64,000 nucleotides of DNA from Rhodococcus sp. IEGM 1409 (GCF_030056735.1 NZ_JASHKN010000004.1:339412-403411), one strand, 5' to 3'. Numbered from the stretch's first letter, positions 1 to 12,543 are shown. The notes: generated by a model from the letters alone, not told the origin. Program-made: numbers and translations.

Positions 1-3000
1 CTGCGGTTGGCGGAGGTCTTCGAGTGCCGCTCGACCTACCTCGTCGAGGTAACGCAGAACTCCGTACCCGATACCGCTGTCCGGAACACCCAGTAGCTCT
101 TCCTTGACGCGCTTGAGCACCACCGCGGTCTCGGGGCCGCTGCTCATCACGTTCGCGATGTCGATGTCGGCGAGGTCGATCCGCATCGGGAAGACGCTCG
201 TGAACCAGCCGACGGTGTGCAGCACATCCGCGCCGGGGACCACGTGAGCTTCGCGTCCGTGGCCCTCCATCGAGACGAGCACGTTGTCGGTTCGTATGCC
301 CTGTGCCTGCCTCCACTGCGTCAATGCCAGTGCGAGGGCAGCAACGAGGCCGTCGTTGACGGATCCACCGAAGAGCGCCGGAAGCGTTGTCAGGACTGTT
401 TCGGACAGTTCGACGGGTACATCGGCGACGACTCGGCCGACCGAGTCGAACGTGTCGAGTCGCGGGTCCAGTGGGCGGGTTCCGATCAGGGGGTCGGCAC
501 CTTCGAGTATCGAACGCCACCTGGGCAATTCGACTCTTCGGCCGGGCGCGATGTCTCGGAGCGCGTACGACCAACGACGAACCGACGTGCCCGAGTACGA
601 AGGCTCCGGTTTCTCGCCTGCATCGATGCGGTGGAACGCCGACGCAAGTTCCGGCACGAGGAGGCGCCAGGAGACACCGTCGACCGAGAGGTGGTGGATC
701 ACCAGGAGCAACCGGCCGGTGTTGCGCACGCCGGCCAACCAGACGACACGGACCATCACACCCCGGCTGGGGTCGAGTTCTCGGCGTGCACCGCCCAAGG
801 CGTCGACGATCGCCGCGTCGAACACTGCGGTGCCCGGCTCGGCCTCCACCTCGAGTACCTGGCAGATGTCCTCGGCTGCAACAGATCCAGGCTCGTCGAC
901 GACGAGCCTGCGCTCGTCACCGAGCTCGAGGCGAGCCCGAAGGATGTCGTGACGATCGAGTACGACTTGAAGCGCTGCGGTCAACTGCTCCACACTGTGG
1001 AGTCCTTGCGGCGCATTGAGAAGGGTGGCCTGAGAGAACGAATCGAGCCCTTGGTGGTCGGCGCCGAGCCGGTCGAGCCACCACTGCGCTACCGGCAACA
1101 AGGGCACGTGGCCGACGCCGCCTCCGGGAAGTTCCTCGAGCACCTCGGGTTCGTCGTCCTTGGTCGACGCCAGCAATACCGCAAGACCGGCGACCGATTT
1201 CACCTCGAAGACGTCCCGCGGGGTGAACACGAGTCCCGCGTCGCGGGCGCGGGCGACAAGCTGAATCGACATGATCGAATCGCCGCCCATCGAGAAGAAC
1301 GAGTCGTCGACGCCCACCGATTCGACGCCCAGGACATCGACGAACAGGGCGGCCAGCGTGCGCTCGGTATCGGATTCGGCAGCCCGCGAGCGTGCCTGGG
1401 TTACCCGGAAGTCGGGAACCGGCAGGGCTCGGCGGTCGAGCTTTCCGTTGGCAGTCATCGGAAGTTCGTCGAGGACTACCACCACTGCGGGAACCATGTA
1501 CGGGGCCAGAGCCGAACCCGCGAACGCAATGACGGCCTCGGGATCCACAGTCTGAGCGTCGCTGGCAGGCACGACGTATCCGACGATCCGTGCGGCGCCG
1601 CCGTCACGTTCGTGCGTCGTCACCACGGAATGTGCGACGCCGGGATAGCGAGCGAGAACTGCCTCGATCTCGCCGAGTTCGATGCGGAATCCGCGAATCT
1701 TGACCTGGAAATCCCCGCGGCCCTGGTATTCGAGTTCTCCGTTCTTGTTCCACCGGGCGAGGTCGCCGGTGCGGTACATCCGCGTGCCCGCATCGCCCGC
1801 GGGATTGGGTACGAACCGTTCGGCGGTGGTGCCCGCGCGATTGCGGTAGCCGCGGGCGAGTCCGTCGCCGCTGACGTACAACTCCCCCGTCACTCCGACC
1901 GGGACGCGGTGTAGGCGATTGTCGAGAACCCACGCGGTGATGCCTGTCGACGGCCGTCCGATGGTTACCCGATCGGTCGGTGACATCGGCTCGGTGATGC
2001 TGGCTACGACTGTCGATTCGGTCGGCCCGTAGGCATTGATCATGATCCGGTGATCACTGACCCAGGCAGCCACGAGATCGGGCGGGCAGACGTCGCCGCC
2101 AGTTCCGATGCAGACCAACTCGTCCAGTCCGCTCGGATCAACTGTGGCAAGAGCGGCTGGGGTGATGAAGGCGTGCGTGATGTGCTGATCGGCGATCAGG
2201 CTCGTCAGTTCGGTTCCGCCGATGATGCTCGGTGGAGCGATGACCATCGTGGCCCCGGCACCGACCGCCATCAAAAGTTCGAGAATCGAGGCATCGAAGC
2301 TCGGTGAGCTGAAATGCAGCGTGCGGGAAGTCGACTCGACTCCGAAGCGACTGCGCTCCTGCTCGGCGAGCGCCGAAAGCCCACGGTGAGTGACCATGAC
2401 ACCTTTGGGGACGCCGGTGGAACCGGAGGTGTAGATGACATAGGCCGGATTGTCGTGCGACGCAGTTCCCAGCAGTTCCGAAGCCTCTATCCGGTGATCA
2501 CCGATCTGTTCGAGGGTCGCGAGGATCTCGGCCTGATCGAGCAGAATCGCGTCCGCCTCGTTCGGGACGACACCGGCATGCTCGGCAGTGGTGAGGACGA
2601 CGCCCGATCCCGAGTCGTTGATCATGTGGTGTACACGATCGACGGGATAGGCCGGGTCGACGGGTACGAACGCGGCGCCGGTCCGAGCAACCGCCCAGAT
2701 CGCCACCACGGATTCCAGTGAGCGCGGCAATGCCAGGGCGACAACGGATTCCGGGCCGGCCCCGCGGCTGATCAACAGTCTCGCAAGCCGGTTGGCGCTG
2801 CGGTCGAGTTCGGAGTACGTCAGATGTCGGTCGCCGAAAACCAGCGCGGTTCTCTGCGGTTCGCCAATGTACATCCGCTCGAGTAACGTCGAGAAGTGAA
2901 CCTGCTCGGGAAGTTCCGGTGCGACGGTGCGAATCGTGTCGAGGTCGCTCACGAGATCGATGTCGCCGACCGGTGTGTGTGGCGATTCCGTCACGGCATC

Positions 3001-6000
3001 CAGAATCCGAATCAGATACCGAGCAAAACCGTCGACGGTCTCCTCGTCGAAAAGCGCACTCGCGTAGGTGAACCCGGCCCCGATTCCCGCCGGCTGACCG
3101 TCCTCGTCGAAAGTCTCGGCAAGAGTGAGTTGCAGGTCGAAATTCGAGACGGACGATTCGAGTTCGAGGACTTCGACGTCGAGATCCGTCAGACGAACGA
3201 CTGGTCGAGTGGTGTTCTTGAACTCGAGCATCACCTGGAACAGCGGTGAATGCGACGTCGACCGCTCCGGAGCCAGCGCATCGACGACGCGCTCGAAGGG
3301 GACGTCTGCGTGAGCAAAGGCGTCGAGGTCGGTGCTGCGAACCCTGGCCAGGAGATCGGTGAACGAGGCTGCGGGGTCCACGTCGGCGCGCAGGACCAAA
3401 GTTCCGACGAACATGCCGACCATCGGATCGAGCAGGGCATTTCCGCGCCCGGCGATCGGTGAGCCGATCGTTATGTCTTCCATGCCGGACAATCTGGCCA
3501 AGAGCGCTGCGTAGGCGGCGTGAATCGCCATGAACATACTGCTTCGATGTTCGATCGCGGCTTCGCTCAGACGACGGTGGATGCCGGCATCGATGTCGAA
3601 CCGGACGACGCCGCCCGAGAGATCCTGCACACGCGGCCGCGGACGATCTGCAGGAAGCGCAAGAAGCTCGGGCACACTTGCCAGCTGACGTGTCCAGTAC
3701 TCGAGCTGACCGGAGAGCGTACTGTCCGGTTCGTCGATCCGGCCGAGCGCCCGTTCCTGCCAGATCGCGAAGTCCGCGTACTGGACGGGGAGCGGAACCC
3801 ACTCAGGGGCCTCACCTCGATGTCTGGCCGAATACGCGCTCATCACGTCGAAGGCCAACGGTGCCATCGAGAATCCGTCGGCACAGATGTGATGGACGAC
3901 GACGGTCAGGACGTGATCTTCGGCGTCGACCTCGATCAGTTCGGCCCTGATCGGCGGAGCCTGCGTCACGTCGAAGCCCGTCGAGGTGACGCGCTCGATC
4001 TCCGTGAGTGCCGCTTCGGCGTCCGCGACGACAATCGGCATCGTGCCCAACGCTTCACCAGGTTCCACGATCACCTGCGCCGGCACTCCCTCGATCATGG
4101 GAAACAGCGTGCGCAGCGATTCGTGTCGAGCGAGTACGTCGGTGATCGCGCTCTCCAATGCGGCAACGTCCAACCGGCCTCTGAGCCTGATCGCTATGGC
4201 GACGTTGTATGCCGCGGACGTGACGTCGAATTGATTGACAAACCACATGCGCTTCTGTGCCAGCGAGAGCGGAATCGACTGTGGCCTCGGCAACGCCTCG
4301 AGCGGAACGACGGCCGGTCCCCCTCGCGCCGTGGCGCACTCGACCGCCAACTGCGCAACGGTCGGGGCGTCGAACAACTCTCTGATCGACAAGTTCAGCG
4401 ACAGCGAATCGTTCACTCGCGCCACGGCGCGGGCAGCGACGAGACTGTTTCCGCCGATCTCGAAGAAATTGTCGTGAACACCGACGGCACCGGATTCCAG
4501 GAGCTCCTCGAAGATCGACGCCAGCTGGGCTTCGACCGGCGTTCGCGGCGCCAGATACGTCTGCGAGCTGTCGAAGCTGGGCGCGGGCAGGGCCTTCCGA
4601 TCGAGCTTGCCGGTCGAGCCGAGCGGGAACACGTCGAGGTCGATGACCACTGCCGGAACCATGTAGGCCGGGAGGAGTCCTCTCAACTCGGTGCGCAAGC
4701 CGTCCGTGTCGATCGAATTCGCTGCTTCGGCGATGACGTAGCCGACGAGGCTGTCACCGACCACGTTGTCGTGATGGACGAGAGCAGCAGCTTGCGCGAC
4801 ACCTGTGAGCCTCAGCAACGCTGCTTCGACCTCGGCGAGTTCGATGCGCTGGCCGCGAATCTTGACCTGAAAATCGCGTCGGCCGACGTAGTCGAGTAGC
4901 CCGTCGGCGCGCCATCGGACGACATCGCCGGTTCGGTACATTCGTGTGCCCGCCGGGCCGTACGGATCTGCAACGAATCTGTCGGCAGTGAGGTCACTGC
5001 GCCCCAGGTATCCGCGCGCCAATTGCACTCCCGCCAGGTACAGCTCACCGTGTACACCGACCGGGACGGGGTGCAGCCGTCCGTCGAGTACGTAGAGCTG
5101 CGTGTTCCAGACGGGCGCACCGATCGGAACTGTGACGGTCATGTCGGGGGTGAATTCGGCGGCGCTCACGTCGACGGCCGCTTCGGTGGGTCCGTACAGG
5201 TTGAACAACCCCGCAGGACTCAGACGAGTGAACGCCTCCGCTGTGGTGGGTGGAAGAGCTTCACCGCTGCAGAACACCTGACGCAAGCTCGCGCACTGCT
5301 CGGGAGTCGCGACGGCGACGAATTCCGCGAGCATCGACGGTACGAAGTGCGCCGTCGTGACACCCTTTTCGGCGATCAACGACGACAGGTATCCAGGATC
5401 ACGGTGACCCGCCGGTTCCACGATCAACAACTGCGCGCCGGTCTGCAGGGGCCAGAAGAGTTCCCACACCGAGACGTCGAACGTCACCGGAGTCTTGTGC
5501 AGCACCACGTCCGACGCGTGAAGTGGGTACGCGTCCTGCATCCACAGAAGGCGATTGACGATCGAACGGTGGGATACTGCAACACCTTTCGGTCGACCGG
5601 TCGATCCCGACGTGAAGATCACATATGCAGCATTGTCCGGACGGAGGGGCCCGACCCGATCAGCGTCCGTAATCGGCGCCGTCGTGGACACCGGATGATC
5701 GACATCGACGTCGACGATCGGCACTTCTGCGGGAAGAGCGCCGCGGTCCTGGGGTCGGCTCAGCACGCAGATCGGTTCCGCGACGTCGAAGACGTAGGCG
5801 ATGCGCTCGGCAGGATGGTCGGGGTCCACCGGGACATATGCCGCACCGGCACGGATCACGGCGTGGACGGCGACGAGCAGTTCGGGTGATCGGCGAATCG
5901 ACACCGCGACGCGCATGTCCGGGCCGACTCCTCGGCCGATGAGGGTTCTGGCAAGTTCGCTCACCCTCGCGTCGAACTCCGCATACGTCAGTGTTCGCTC

Positions 6001-9000
6001 ACCGAAGATCAGCGCGGCCCTCTCGGGTGTCCGGGCTGCCTGCTCCGCCGACAGATCGGCCAGGGTGGTGATCGGTACGGCGCGCTCGGTGGCATTCCAA
6101 CGCGCGAGGACCAGTTCCGCCTCGCCCGGGGCTGTGAGGTCCACGTCGCCGACGACGGATTCAGGGTGGGCAGCTACCGCGTCGAGGAGCATCGTGAAGC
6201 GATCGGCGAGGCCCGACATGGTGTCCGAGTCGAACAGTTGGCTTGCGTAGTTCAACTGGCCGTCGAGATGGTCGCCGCGGTCGGTGAGAATGATCTGAAG
6301 GTCGAACTTTGCTGCGCCCGTGGAGAGTTCGTGAACGGTGACGTCGAGCTCGGGTAAGGTGACCTCGGTGGGAGCGGCGCCCTGCATCACCAGCATGACC
6401 TGGAACAGCGGCGCCTGGTTGTCCGCGAGGGATTCGACGAGTACGTCGTACGGCACTTCGGTGTGCTGCAAGGCCGCCACGTCGACGTCGCGCACTCGGG
6501 TGAGAACTTCGCCGAAGGTGAGCCCCCCGTCGAGAACCGTCCTCAGCACCACGGTGTTGACGAACATTCCGACGACCTCGTCGAGGGCGCGCTCGCTACG
6601 TCCGGCCACCGGGGTGCCGACCGTGATGTCGTTCGCTCCACATTCTCGGCTGAGCAGGACGGCCAGCGCGGCGTGGATCACCATGAAGACGCTGACATCG
6701 CTGCGCGCCGCGATCTCGCCGACCCGGCGGTACGTCGCGGAGTCGATGCGGAAATCGAGATCGTGACCGCTTAGCGAGACACCTGCCGGCCGCGGATGAT
6801 CCATCGGTAATTCCGCAAGCTCGCCGCGTTCGGTGAGCGTGTGCGACCAGAACCGCAACTGCTCGGCGAGGATCGAATCCGGGTCGGACGCTTCGCCGAG
6901 CGCTCCGCGTTGCCATTCGCTGAAATCGCCGTACTGCACTTCGAGTGGCAGCCACGCCGGTACGCGTCCGCTCGCCCTCGAGGCGTACGCGACCATCACG
7001 TCACGGGCCAGCGGCGCCATCGACAGGCCGTCCGCTGCAATGTGGTGCACGACGAGGACCAAGGTGTGCTCGCGTTCGTTCACCTCGAGCAGAGTCGCGC
7101 GGATCGGCACCGATTCGCTGACGTCGAATCCCACGCGCGCCAGTTCGCTCGCCCGCACCGCAGCCGCTGCCGCCGGCACAGTTTCCACCTCAAGGTGATC
7201 GAACATCTCGTCCACACCGAGAACGTGCTGTACCGGACCGCGAGCACTCTCGGGCAAAACGGTCCGCAAGACCTCATGTCGAACGATCACGTCTCGCAGG
7301 GCGGCGAACAGGGCATCGACGTCGAGATCGCCTGTCATCCTCACCGCGATCGGAATGTTGTACGCGGGTGAGTTCGGATCGAGTTGATTGGTCAGCCACA
7401 TTCGCTGCTGCGCCAGAGAAACCGGTATCCGATCGGGGCGATCGATACGCGTCAGTGCAGGCGCTCGCGTATTTCGCGAGTCCGCCAGGTCGGCGCGTGC
7501 AGCCAGAGCGGAGACAGTCGGTGCCTCGAAGAGGTCGAGAACGCTGAGCGTCGTCCCGAGCGCTCCGTTGACCCGCGACACGACGCGCGTTGCGATCAGC
7601 GAGTCACCACCGAGGTCGAAGAAACTGTCGTCTGCTCCCGCCCGGGTGATGCCGAGCAGATCGCAGAACACCGCCGAAATTCGCTTCTCGGTCGAGGTCT
7701 CGGGTGCACGGTATTCGGCCGAGCCGCCCGCTGAATCGATGTCCGGCAACGCCTTCCTGTCGATCTTTCCTGCCGGAGTCAGTGGAATGGAATCGAGTAC
7801 GACGATCCGCGACGGAACCATGTGGGCTGCCAACGAGGATCCGGCGTGGGCGATCAACTCGGAGTTGTCGATGTGTGTGCCCGCAGCCGCCGTGACGTAC
7901 GCCGCCAACAGTGTTTCCCCGCTCGGGCCCGCAACTCCGGCGGTGACGGCCTGCGCGACGCTCGGATGTCGGCGCAGTACGTCGTCGATCTCACCGAGTT
8001 CGACGCGGAAACCGCGGATCTTGATCTGGAAGTCGCTACGGCCGAGGTACTCCAGTTCACCGGCGCCGTTCCACCTCGCCAGGTCGCCGGTGCGGTACAT
8101 ACGTTCTCCCGCAACACCGTTGGGGTCGGCAACAAATCGTTCGGCCGTGATCGTGGCACGCGCGTGGTAGCCGCGCGCCAGACCGATACCGCTCACGTAG
8201 AGCTCGCCGGCGACACCGATGGGCACCGGTTGAAGCCGCGAGTCCAGAAGGACGGCCGCGGCGCCGCGCATCGGCTTTCCGATGGTGACGGGAACATCTA
8301 TGCTCAGCGGTCCGGTCAGGGCGGCGACGACGGTGGTTTCGGTCGGTCCGTACGCGTTGAACATCGAGCGCCCGTGTGACCACTGATCGACCAGTGCGGG
8401 CGAGCAGGCGTCGCCGCCGGTCACGACCACCCGCAGATCCGGAAGGCCGGCGGGATCGACGGTTGCCAGCGCGGCCGGGGTGACGAAGGCATGTGTCACC
8501 CGGCCGACGCGCATCACCTGGGCCAGTTCGTCGCCGCCGTACACGGTGGGTGGCGCGATCACCATCGTTGCCGCGCCGCCGAAGGCGAGGAGAAGTTCGA
8601 GGACCGAAGCGTCGAAGCTCGGCGAGGAGAAATGCAGTGTGCGATCTCCTGGTTCGACTCCGAACCGGACTCGCTCTTCGTCGGCGAAGCTGCTCAGCCC
8701 GCGGTGACTGACCACAACGCCTTTGGGGACACCGGTCGAACCGGAGGTGTAGATCAGGTACGCCGGATCGTCGTAGCGCACGCGTGAACGACGTTCGGCA
8801 TCGTGAACCGGTGCATCCGAGCAGTCGGCGTTCAATTCGTCGAGAAGGAGCCAATCCACCGAATCGGCGAGCGCTGCATGGTGCTCCCCCACGCTGATTC
8901 CGACAACAGCTCCCGAATCGGTGAGCATGTGCCGAATACGGTCCTCGGGGTAGTGCGGATCGATCGGGAGGAAGGCTCCACCGGCCTTGGCTACCGCCCA

Positions 9001-11235
9001 CGTCGCGGTCACGGATTCGATCGACCTCGACAATGCCAGGGCGACATAGGTGCCGGGGCCAACTCCGCGGGCGATCAGTTCGCGGGCGAGCGTATTCGAC
9101 TCGGCGTCGAGTTCCCGGTAGCTCACCTGACGATCGCCGAACACGAGCGCTGGGGCATCGGGATTCACAGCCGCGGCGCGGCGGAGGATGTCGGGGAGGG
9201 TCAGCGGGTCGGACGCGACCCCTCCCCGTGCCGGCACCAAGGACTCACGCTCGAACGCGTCGAGGAGATCGAGGTCTCCGATCGGCGTTTGTGGGGCTGC
9301 GGCTGCGCCGGCGAGAACCCACACCAGTCTCGAGAGGAAGGCGCGGACCGTGGACTCGGCGTAGTGCTGTGCGGAGTACGCCACCTCGAGGGCATTGGCG
9401 TCCGCGTGGACGTCGATCGCCACGTCGAGGCCGGCAATCGTCGTCTCCTGCGATCCGTCGTTGAGATGGACATGCAGCGCGGGCAGCTCGGGGACACCTG
9501 TCGCCGATCGGAGCAGCAACGTATCGTGTTCTTGCGCAAGAGAACCCACGAATTCATCGAACGGCGCTGCCGGATCGACCTCGCAGCGCAGGGGCAAGGT
9601 CCCCAGCTCGGTCCTCGTCCCGATCAACACGTCACGGCGCTCGGTCGATCTCGACAACAATGCGGCAAATGCCGCATGGACAACGGCAAAGAGCGAAGCA
9701 CCTTCCGACCGTGCGAGTTCGGCGACCGCGGGATCGAGCGGGACGCTCAGCCGATTCGTACCGGTCGGCTCCGATTCGGCGTCGATTCGCTCGAGATCCA
9801 GAGTCGAGCCCTCGTCGGCGTCCCCCAGGTATCTCGCCCAGAACCGCTCGTGTTCCCTCCGCTGTGCACTGCGCGCCCCGGCCTCGGCACTGGCCGGATG
9901 AATCCGGCTCATCGGTGTACCGGTCGGCGCTGCTGTCAGTTCAGCGACCAACTCGGTGAAGGCTCGGTGGTGATCAGCCAGTTCGTCGTGACCGTAACGA
10001 TTGGGGTTGCCACGAAAGTCGATCAACGTCTGGGCCGGATCGCCGCTCTGGTACACGTTGACCAAGAGATCTTCGACCGGCCCCGACGTGACGATGTGGA
10101 ACTCGCCGGTCAGTGATCCCAGCGTGATCTCCTGCCGGAAGAGCATCACATTCATCATCGGACCGGACAGACGTGCGTCGCCGACCGCCAAGCCGGCATC
10201 GCGCCTGATGTCTTCGAGACTGCACCGTTGATGACGAAGCGCGCCGAGGAGTTCGAGTTGGACCCGCCCGACCAGATCGTCGACGTTTTCGTCCGGGTCG
10301 ACGTGAATGTGAAGTGGGGCGACGTTGACCAGCATGCCGCCCGACCGTTGCAGCGGGGCTGTGGTCCTCGCCGAGACCGGCAGGTTGATCAGAACGTCGT
10401 CATAGCCGGTGTTGCGGGACAAATAGCACGCCAGTGCCGAAATCAGCACCGCAGCCGCAGTGGCACCGGAACGTGAATTCCACTCGTCCAACGCGGCAAG
10501 ACTGTTCGCCGACATCGCGGCGCTGACGAGTTCACTGTGTGCAGTCGGCGGTCCCTCACGCGTGGCCAACGTAGAACCGTGTTCGACGCCGGACACGCGC
10601 TGGGCCCAGTATTCGCGGTCGGCTTCGAATCTGCTTGATTCGCGGTACTTCTGGTCGAGTTCGGACAGTGTCGTGACGTCGAGCGCCTTGTTCACCGCAG
10701 GCCCTCGACCCTCGACGGCCGCGGTGTAGATCGCCGCGATCCGATTGACGATCGTCATTCCACTGTATCCGTCGAGAGCAACGTGGTGAATTCTGGTGTA
10801 CCACAAGTAATCTCGATCACCAGTTTGGAGGATTGTCATTTCGACAAGACGATCGCGCGTCAAGTCGAGCGTCGTCGCGTAGTCGTTGTCCATCCACTCC
10901 GACGCCGCGAGCCTCGGATTCTCACGCTCACGGAAGTCGAAGTAATCGATGCCCGGATCGATCGTGAAGTCCACGATCTGGCACGGTTCCCCATCCGGGT
11001 ACATCAACCGCAGAAATGGCGACTCGAACTCGTGGGCAGCCTCCACTGCAGCGCGGCTGAGCAGTTGCATGTCCAGGTCGCCGTGGAATTCGATGTACTG
11101 CGCGATGAAATACGGGACCGTCGGGTGAAGTTGCTGCGCGAACCACATGCTGCGCTGCACGGCCGAGAGAGGAAATGCCCCGGCCGGCAGACTCCGTGAT
11201 CCGGTCAGCGGATCGATCCTCTTGTCGGTATCCAT
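1..11235 (-). CDS. Non-ribosomal peptide synthetase, 3' end outside window
   Basis: Multimodular NRPS; about 3745 codons are visible and the frame stays open to the left edge. ATG at 11235 follows a purine-rich GGGGGTGG. Domains: C1 (about 11178-9916; HHVALDG at 10788-10768), an extra C-terminal C-lobe without HHxxxDG (about 9900-9200), A1 (9200-7740), T1 (GGDSL near 7610), C2 (7440-6130; HHIAADG), A2 (6100-4590), T2 (GGNSL near 4450), C3 (4290-2970; HHICADG), A3 (2900-1410), T3 (GGDSI near 1285) and E (1140 to edge; HHLSVDG, EGHGRE, TVGWF). My reading of the 10-residue A codes is DALFVGAVVK (A1), DVWHFSLVDK (A2, serine) and DALFGGAVVK (A3, unassigned). C1 resembles EntF/DhbF domains that accept an aryl cap ([27 protein letters not shown]). 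The E domain means residue 3 is delivered as D. A siderophore is likely but unproven. Confidence 0.95.
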   Translation of the reverse strand, partial: MDTDKRIDPLTGSRSLPAGAFPLSAVQRSMWFAQQLHPTVPYFIAQYIEFHGDLDMQLLSRAAVEAAHEFESPFLRLMYPDGEPCQIVDFTIDPGIDYFDFRERENPRLAASEWMDNDYATTLDLTRDRLVEMTILQTGDRDYLWYTRIHHVALDGYSGMTIVNRIAAIYTAAVEGRGPAVNKALDVTTLSELDQKYRESSRFEADREYWAQRVSGVEHGSTLATREGPPTAHSELVSAAMSANSLAALDEWNSRSGATAAAVLISALACYLSRNTGYDDVLINLPVSARTTAPLQRSGGMLVNVAPLHIHVDPDENVDDLVGRVQLELLGALRHQRCSLEDIRRDAGLAVGDARLSGPMMNVMLFRQEITLGSLTGEFHIVTSGPVEDLLVNVYQSGDPAQTLIDFRGNPNRYGHDELADHHRAFTELVAELTAAPTGTPMSRIHPASAEAGARSAQRREHERFWARYLGDADEGSTLDLERIDAESEPTGTNRLSVPLDPAVAELARSEGASLFAVVHAAFAALLSRSTERRDVLIGTRTELGTLPLRCEVDPAAPFDEFVGSLAQEHDTLLLRSATGVPELPALHVHLNDGSQETTIAGLDVAIDVHADANALEVAYSAQHYAESTVRAFLSRLVWVLAGAAAAPQTPIGDLDLLDAFERESLVPARGGVASDPLTLPDILRRAAAVNPDAPALVFGDRQVSYRELDAESNTLARELIARGVGPGTYVALALSRSIESVTATWAVAKAGGAFLPIDPHYPEDRIRHMLTDSGAVVGISVGEHHAALADSVDWLLLDELNADCSDAPVHDAERRSRVRYDDPAYLIYTSGSTGVPKGVVVSHRGLSSFADEERVRFGVEPGDRTLHFSSPSFDASVLELLLAFGGAATMVIAPPTVYGGDELAQVMRVGRVTHAFVTPAALATVDPAGLPDLRVVVTGGDACSPALVDQWSHGRSMFNAYGPTETTVVAALTGPLSIDVPVTIGKPMRGAAAVLLDSRLQPVPIGVAGELYVSGIGLARGYHARATITAERFVADPNGVAGERMYRTGDLARWNGAGELEYLGRSDFQIKIRGFRVELGEIDDVLRRHPSVAQAVTAGVAGPSGETLLAAYVTAAAGTHIDNSELIAHAGSSLAAHMVPSRIVVLDSIPLTPAGKIDRKALPDIDSAGGSAEYRAPETSTEKRISAVFCDLLGITRAGADDSFFDLGGDSLIATRVVSRVNGALGTTLSVLDLFEAPTVSALAARADLADSRNTRAPALTRIDRPDRIPVSLAQQRMWLTNQLDPNSPAYNIPIAVRMTGDLDVDALFAALRDVIVRHEVLRTVLPESARGPVQHVLGVDEMFDHLEVETVPAAAAAVRASELARVGFDVSESVPIRATLLEVNEREHTLVLVVHHIAADGLSMAPLARDVMVAYASRASGRVPAWLPLEVQYGDFSEWQRGALGEASDPDSILAEQLRFWSHTLTERGELAELPMDHPRPAGVSLSGHDLDFRIDSATYRRVGEIAARSDVSVFMVIHAALAVLLSRECGANDITVGTPVAGRSERALDEVVGMFVNTVVLRTVLDGGLTFGEVLTRVRDVDVAALQHTEVPYDVLVESLADNQAPLFQVMLVMQGAAPTEVTLPELDVTVHELSTGAAKFDLQIILTDRGDHLDGQLNYASQLFDSDTMSGLADRFTMLLDAVAAHPESVVGDVDLTAPGEAELVLARWNATERAVPITTLADLSAEQAARTPERAALIFGERTLTYAEFDARVSELARTLIGRGVGPDMRVAVSIRRSPELLVAVHAVIRAGAAYVPVDPDHPAERIAYVFDVAEPICVLSRPQDRGALPAEVPIVDVDVDHPVSTTAPITDADRVGPLRPDNAAYVIFTSGSTGRPKGVAVSHRSIVNRLLWMQDAYPLHASDVVLHKTPVTFDVSVWELFWPLQTGAQLLIVEPAGHRDPGYLSSLIAEKGVTTAHFVPSMLAEFVAVATPEQCASLRQVFCSGEALPPTTAEAFTRLSPAGLFNLYGPTEAAVDVSAAEFTPDMTVTVPIGAPVWNTQLYVLDGRLHPVPVGVHGELYLAGVQLARGYLGRSDLTADRFVADPYGPAGTRMYRTGDVVRWRADGLLDYVGRRDFQVKIRGQRIELAEVEAALLRLTGVAQAAALVHHDNVVGDSLVGYVIAEAANSIDTDGLRTELRGLLPAYMVPAVVIDLDVFPLGSTGKLDRKALPAPSFDSSQTYLAPRTPVEAQLASIFEELLESGAVGVHDNFFEIGGNSLVAARAVARVNDSLSLNLSIRELFDAPTVAQLAVECATARGGPAVVPLEALPRPQSIPLSLAQKRMWFVNQFDVTSAAYNVAIAIRLRGRLDVAALESAITDVLARHESLRTLFPMIEGVPAQVIVEPGEALGTMPIVVADAEAALTEIERVTSTGFDVTQAPPIRAELIEVDAEDHVLTVVVHHICADGFSMAPLAFDVMSAYSARHRGEAPEWVPLPVQYADFAIWQERALGRIDEPDSTLSGQLEYWTRQLASVPELLALPADRPRPRVQDLSGGVVRFDIDAGIHRRLSEAAIEHRSSMFMAIHAAYAALLARLSGMEDITIGSPIAGRGNALLDPMVGMFVGTLVLRADVDPAASFTDLLARVRSTDLDAFAHADVPFERVVDALAPERSTSHSPLFQVMLEFKNTTRPVVRLTDLDVEVLELESSVSNFDLQLTLAETFDEDGQPAGIGAGFTYASALFDEETVDGFARYLIRILDAVTESPHTPVGDIDLVSDLDTIRTVAPELPEQVHFSTLLERMYIGEPQRTALVFGDRHLTYSELDRSANRLARLLISRGAGPESVVALALPRSLESVVAIWAVARTGAAFVPVDPAYPVDRVHHMINDSGSGVVLTTAEHAGVVPNEADAILLDQAEILATLEQIGDHRIEASELLGTASHDNPAYVIYTSGSTGVPKGVMVTHRGLSALAEQERSRFGVESTSRTLHFSSPSFDASILELLMAVGAGATMVIAPPSIIGGTELTSLIADQHITHAFITPAALATVDPSGLDELVCIGTGGDVCPPDLVAAWVSDHRIMINAYGPTESTVVASITEPMSPTDRVTIGRPSTGITAWVLDNRLHRVPVGVTGELYVSGDGLARGYRNRAGTTAERFVPNPAGDAGTRMYRTGDLARWNKNGELEYQGRGDFQVKIRGFRIELGEIEAVLARYPGVAHSVVTTHERDGGAARIVGYVVPASDAQTVDPEAVIAFAGSALAPYMVPAVVVVLDELPMTANGKLDRRALPVPDFRVTQARSRAAESDTERTLAALFVDVLGVESVGVDDSFFSMGGDSIMSIQLVARARDAGLVFTPRDVFEVKSVAGLAVLLASTKDDEPEVLEELPGGGVGHVPLLPVAQWWLDRLGADHQGLDSFSQATLLNAPQGLHSVEQLTAALQVVLDRHDILRARLELGDERRLVVDEPGSVAAEDICQVLEVEAEPGTAVFDAAIVDALGGARRELDPSRGVMVRVVWLAGVRNTGRLLLVIHHLSVDGVSWRLLVPELASAFHRIDAGEKPEPSYSGTSVRRWSYALRDIAPGRRVELPRWRSILEGADPLIGTRPLDPRLDTFDSVGRVVADVPVELSETVLTTLPALFGGSVNDGLVAALALALTQWRQAQGIRTDNVLVSMEGHGREAHVVPGADVLHTVGWFTSVFPMRIDLADIDIANVMSSGPETAVVLKRVKEELLGVPDSGIGYGVLRYLDEVGRAALEDLRQPQ

Positions 11236-11529
11236 CACGACCACCCCCACACAGCGGTGCCACGATCGGCGTTGCCACAATCAGCGCTGGGAACTGTGGT
11301 TCGGGGATTGAAGAGAAACATCGCACCGCCTCGATATCGAGTGGAAACCATGTGGCGATCCTGCGAGAGCGCAGCCGAAGGTCATCGACCTCGACGAAGG
11401 GTCGCTTCGAAGTCCGAACCTCCCCGAAGGTCCGAACTCAGGATCAGAATTTGTCGTCGTCAGGCGTCAGGCGCACCGCAATGCTGCGGTGCTCAACGCA
11501 AGGCTAGAAACCGGTTGCCCACACCTGCT
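11236..11529. other. NRPS upstream intergenic region
   Basis: This 294-bp gap between the NRPS start and the end of the zinc-finger gene should hold the NRPS promoter. I see no gene in it. Two direct copies of GTCCGAAC lie at 11412-11419 and 11430-11437, 18 bp apart centre to centre, which could be a regulator site. I saw no match to the IdeR/DmdR iron box, so iron control of the NRPS is not supported by this stretch. Confidence 0.4.
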
Positions 11530-11886
11530 TCACCGGAAACGTTCGGCTTCCCGGGCAAGTTCGGTCAACCGTTCACACAACTGTGTCAGTTCCGAACTTT
11601 CGGCGCCCTCGGCTACAGCTGTCGCCACATCTTCGGCGGCGCAGCGGACCTCGAACATCCGATCCACGAGTTCGACAGCCTCGACGGCGGTCAAGATGAC
11701 GGCGTCAGCCGGGATGGACGTGCCTTTGACGGCAGTGCGTTGTTCGTAGGCGCGCTGGCGACAGGACTGGCTGCAGTACCGGCGACGACGACCCACTCCC
11801 GTCACCGCGACCTCGCGGCCGCACCACACGCACGGGTTTCCGGAACGCGCAGTCTGCGGTGATCCGACGCGTGTGCTCTCAGCCAT
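11530..11886 (-). CDS. Small CxxC zinc-finger-like protein
   Basis: 118-residue protein of unknown function. Residues about 17-45 carry CVWCG followed by a basic RRRRYCSQSCRQRAYEQR stretch, a four-cysteine pattern typical of a small zinc-binding fold. The C-terminal half is acidic and likely alpha-helical (AVEAVELVDRMFEVRCA, then ELTQLCERLTELAREAERF). I chose the ATG at 11886 because the four-Cys domain follows it directly; the open frame further upstream runs through the rbpA promoter and gene and is not credible. It is divergent from rbpA. Nucleic-acid binding is plausible from the basic finger but is inference. Confidence 0.75.
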   Translation of the reverse strand: MAESTRVGSPQTARSGNPCVWCGREVAVTGVGRRRRYCSQSCRQRAYEQRTAVKGTSIPADAVILTAVEAVELVDRMFEVRCAAEDVATAVAEGAESSELTQLCERLTELAREAERFR

Positions 11887-11974
11887 GAGTCGACACTGTA
11901 CTCGAGATTCGGACGCCTTCGATGAACGCGCACGGTACCCGGTAAGATGGAGAGGTTGCGTCTTCTCGCCACAC

Positions 11975-12001
11975 GGGAACCAATCGGGTGCTCGTGGCGT
12001 T
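11975..12001 (+). promoter_or_regulatory. SigR/SigH-type promoter of rbpA
   Basis: GGGAAC at 11975-11980 and GTT at 11999-12001 are separated by 18 nt, matching the GGAAT-N16-18-GTT pattern of SigR (Streptomyces) and SigH (mycobacteria) thiol-stress promoters. It lies about 75 bp before the rbpA ATG. rbpA is a known SigR target in Streptomyces coelicolor, which supports the assignment. Confidence 0.65.
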
Positions 12002-12075
12002 GTAGATGAGTGTGAGCGTCTACTCCCCAAGTCAGGGCGCCCACCAGCGGTGACGAACGAAGAGAGGACACCACC

Positions 12076-12414
12076 ATGGCAGATCGCGTACTTCGAGGTA
12101 GCCGACTCGGAGCTGTGAGCTACGAGACCGACCGTGACCATGACCTCGCGCCCCGTCGTATGGCCAAGTACAAGTGCGAGAACGGCGAGATCTTCGACAT
12201 CCCGTTCGCGGACGAAGCCGAGATCCCCGGCACCTGGTTGTGCCGTAACGGCCTCGAAGGCAGCCTCATGGAGGGAACTGCTCCCGAAGCCAAGAAGGTC
12301 AAGCCTCCCCGCACCCACTGGGACATGCTTCTCGAGCGTCGCTCGGTCGAGGAACTCGAAGAGCTCCTCAAAGAGCGTCTCGACTTGCTGAAGGCCAAGC
12401 GTCGCGGCGCATGA
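12076..12414 (+). CDS. rbpA: RNA polymerase-binding protein RbpA
   Basis: 112-residue actinobacterial transcription factor that binds RNA polymerase and the primary sigma factor and stabilises the open complex. The central core (KYKCENGEIFDIPF, then GTWLC) is the RbpA core fold. It is followed by a basic linker (PEAKKVKPPRTHWDM) that contacts promoter DNA, and a C-terminal sigma-interaction helix (LLERRSVEELEELLKERL). Length fits the family. AGAGAGGA sits about 9 nt before the ATG. A SigR-type promoter lies upstream and a strong hairpin terminator follows, so it is probably monocistronic and stress-inducible as well as constitutive. Confidence 0.97.
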   Translation: MADRVLRGSRLGAVSYETDRDHDLAPRRMAKYKCENGEIFDIPFADEAEIPGTWLCRNGLEGSLMEGTAPEAKKVKPPRTHWDMLLERRSVEELEELLKERLDLLKAKRRGA

Positions 12415-12429
12415 ACTAGCACTTCGATC

Positions 12430-12460
12430 AAGACCGTCCGGTTCTGCACCGGGCGGTCTT
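12430..12460 (+). terminator. rbpA terminator hairpin
   Basis: A 12-bp stem (AAGACCGTCCGG pairing with CCGGGCGGTCTT, one G-U pair) with a 7-nt loop ends in TCTTTCT, 15 bp after the rbpA stop. It is a classic intrinsic terminator. Confidence 0.9.
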
Positions 12461-12543
12461 TCTCGTTCTTCGGGGAGTGATCGTTCACAAGTCGACGTCA
12501 TACTTCGGCCCTTCTTCGACGTTGCAACTCCAGATGCTTCGCC

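Noticed and set aside
217-1914. 565-codon plus-strand open frame across the NRPS
   Set aside because: It is antisense to the A3-T3-E region, which has clear NRPS motifs. Its translation has no domain features and reflects GC-rich third-position bias.
11236-11529. Search for an iron box upstream of the NRPS
   Set aside because: No TTAGGTTAGGCTAACCTAA-like sequence was seen, so iron repression remains untested.
11530-12501. 323-codon minus-strand frame extending the zinc-finger gene
   Set aside because: The upstream part is antisense to rbpA and its promoter. Only the last 118 codons show protein-like sequence.
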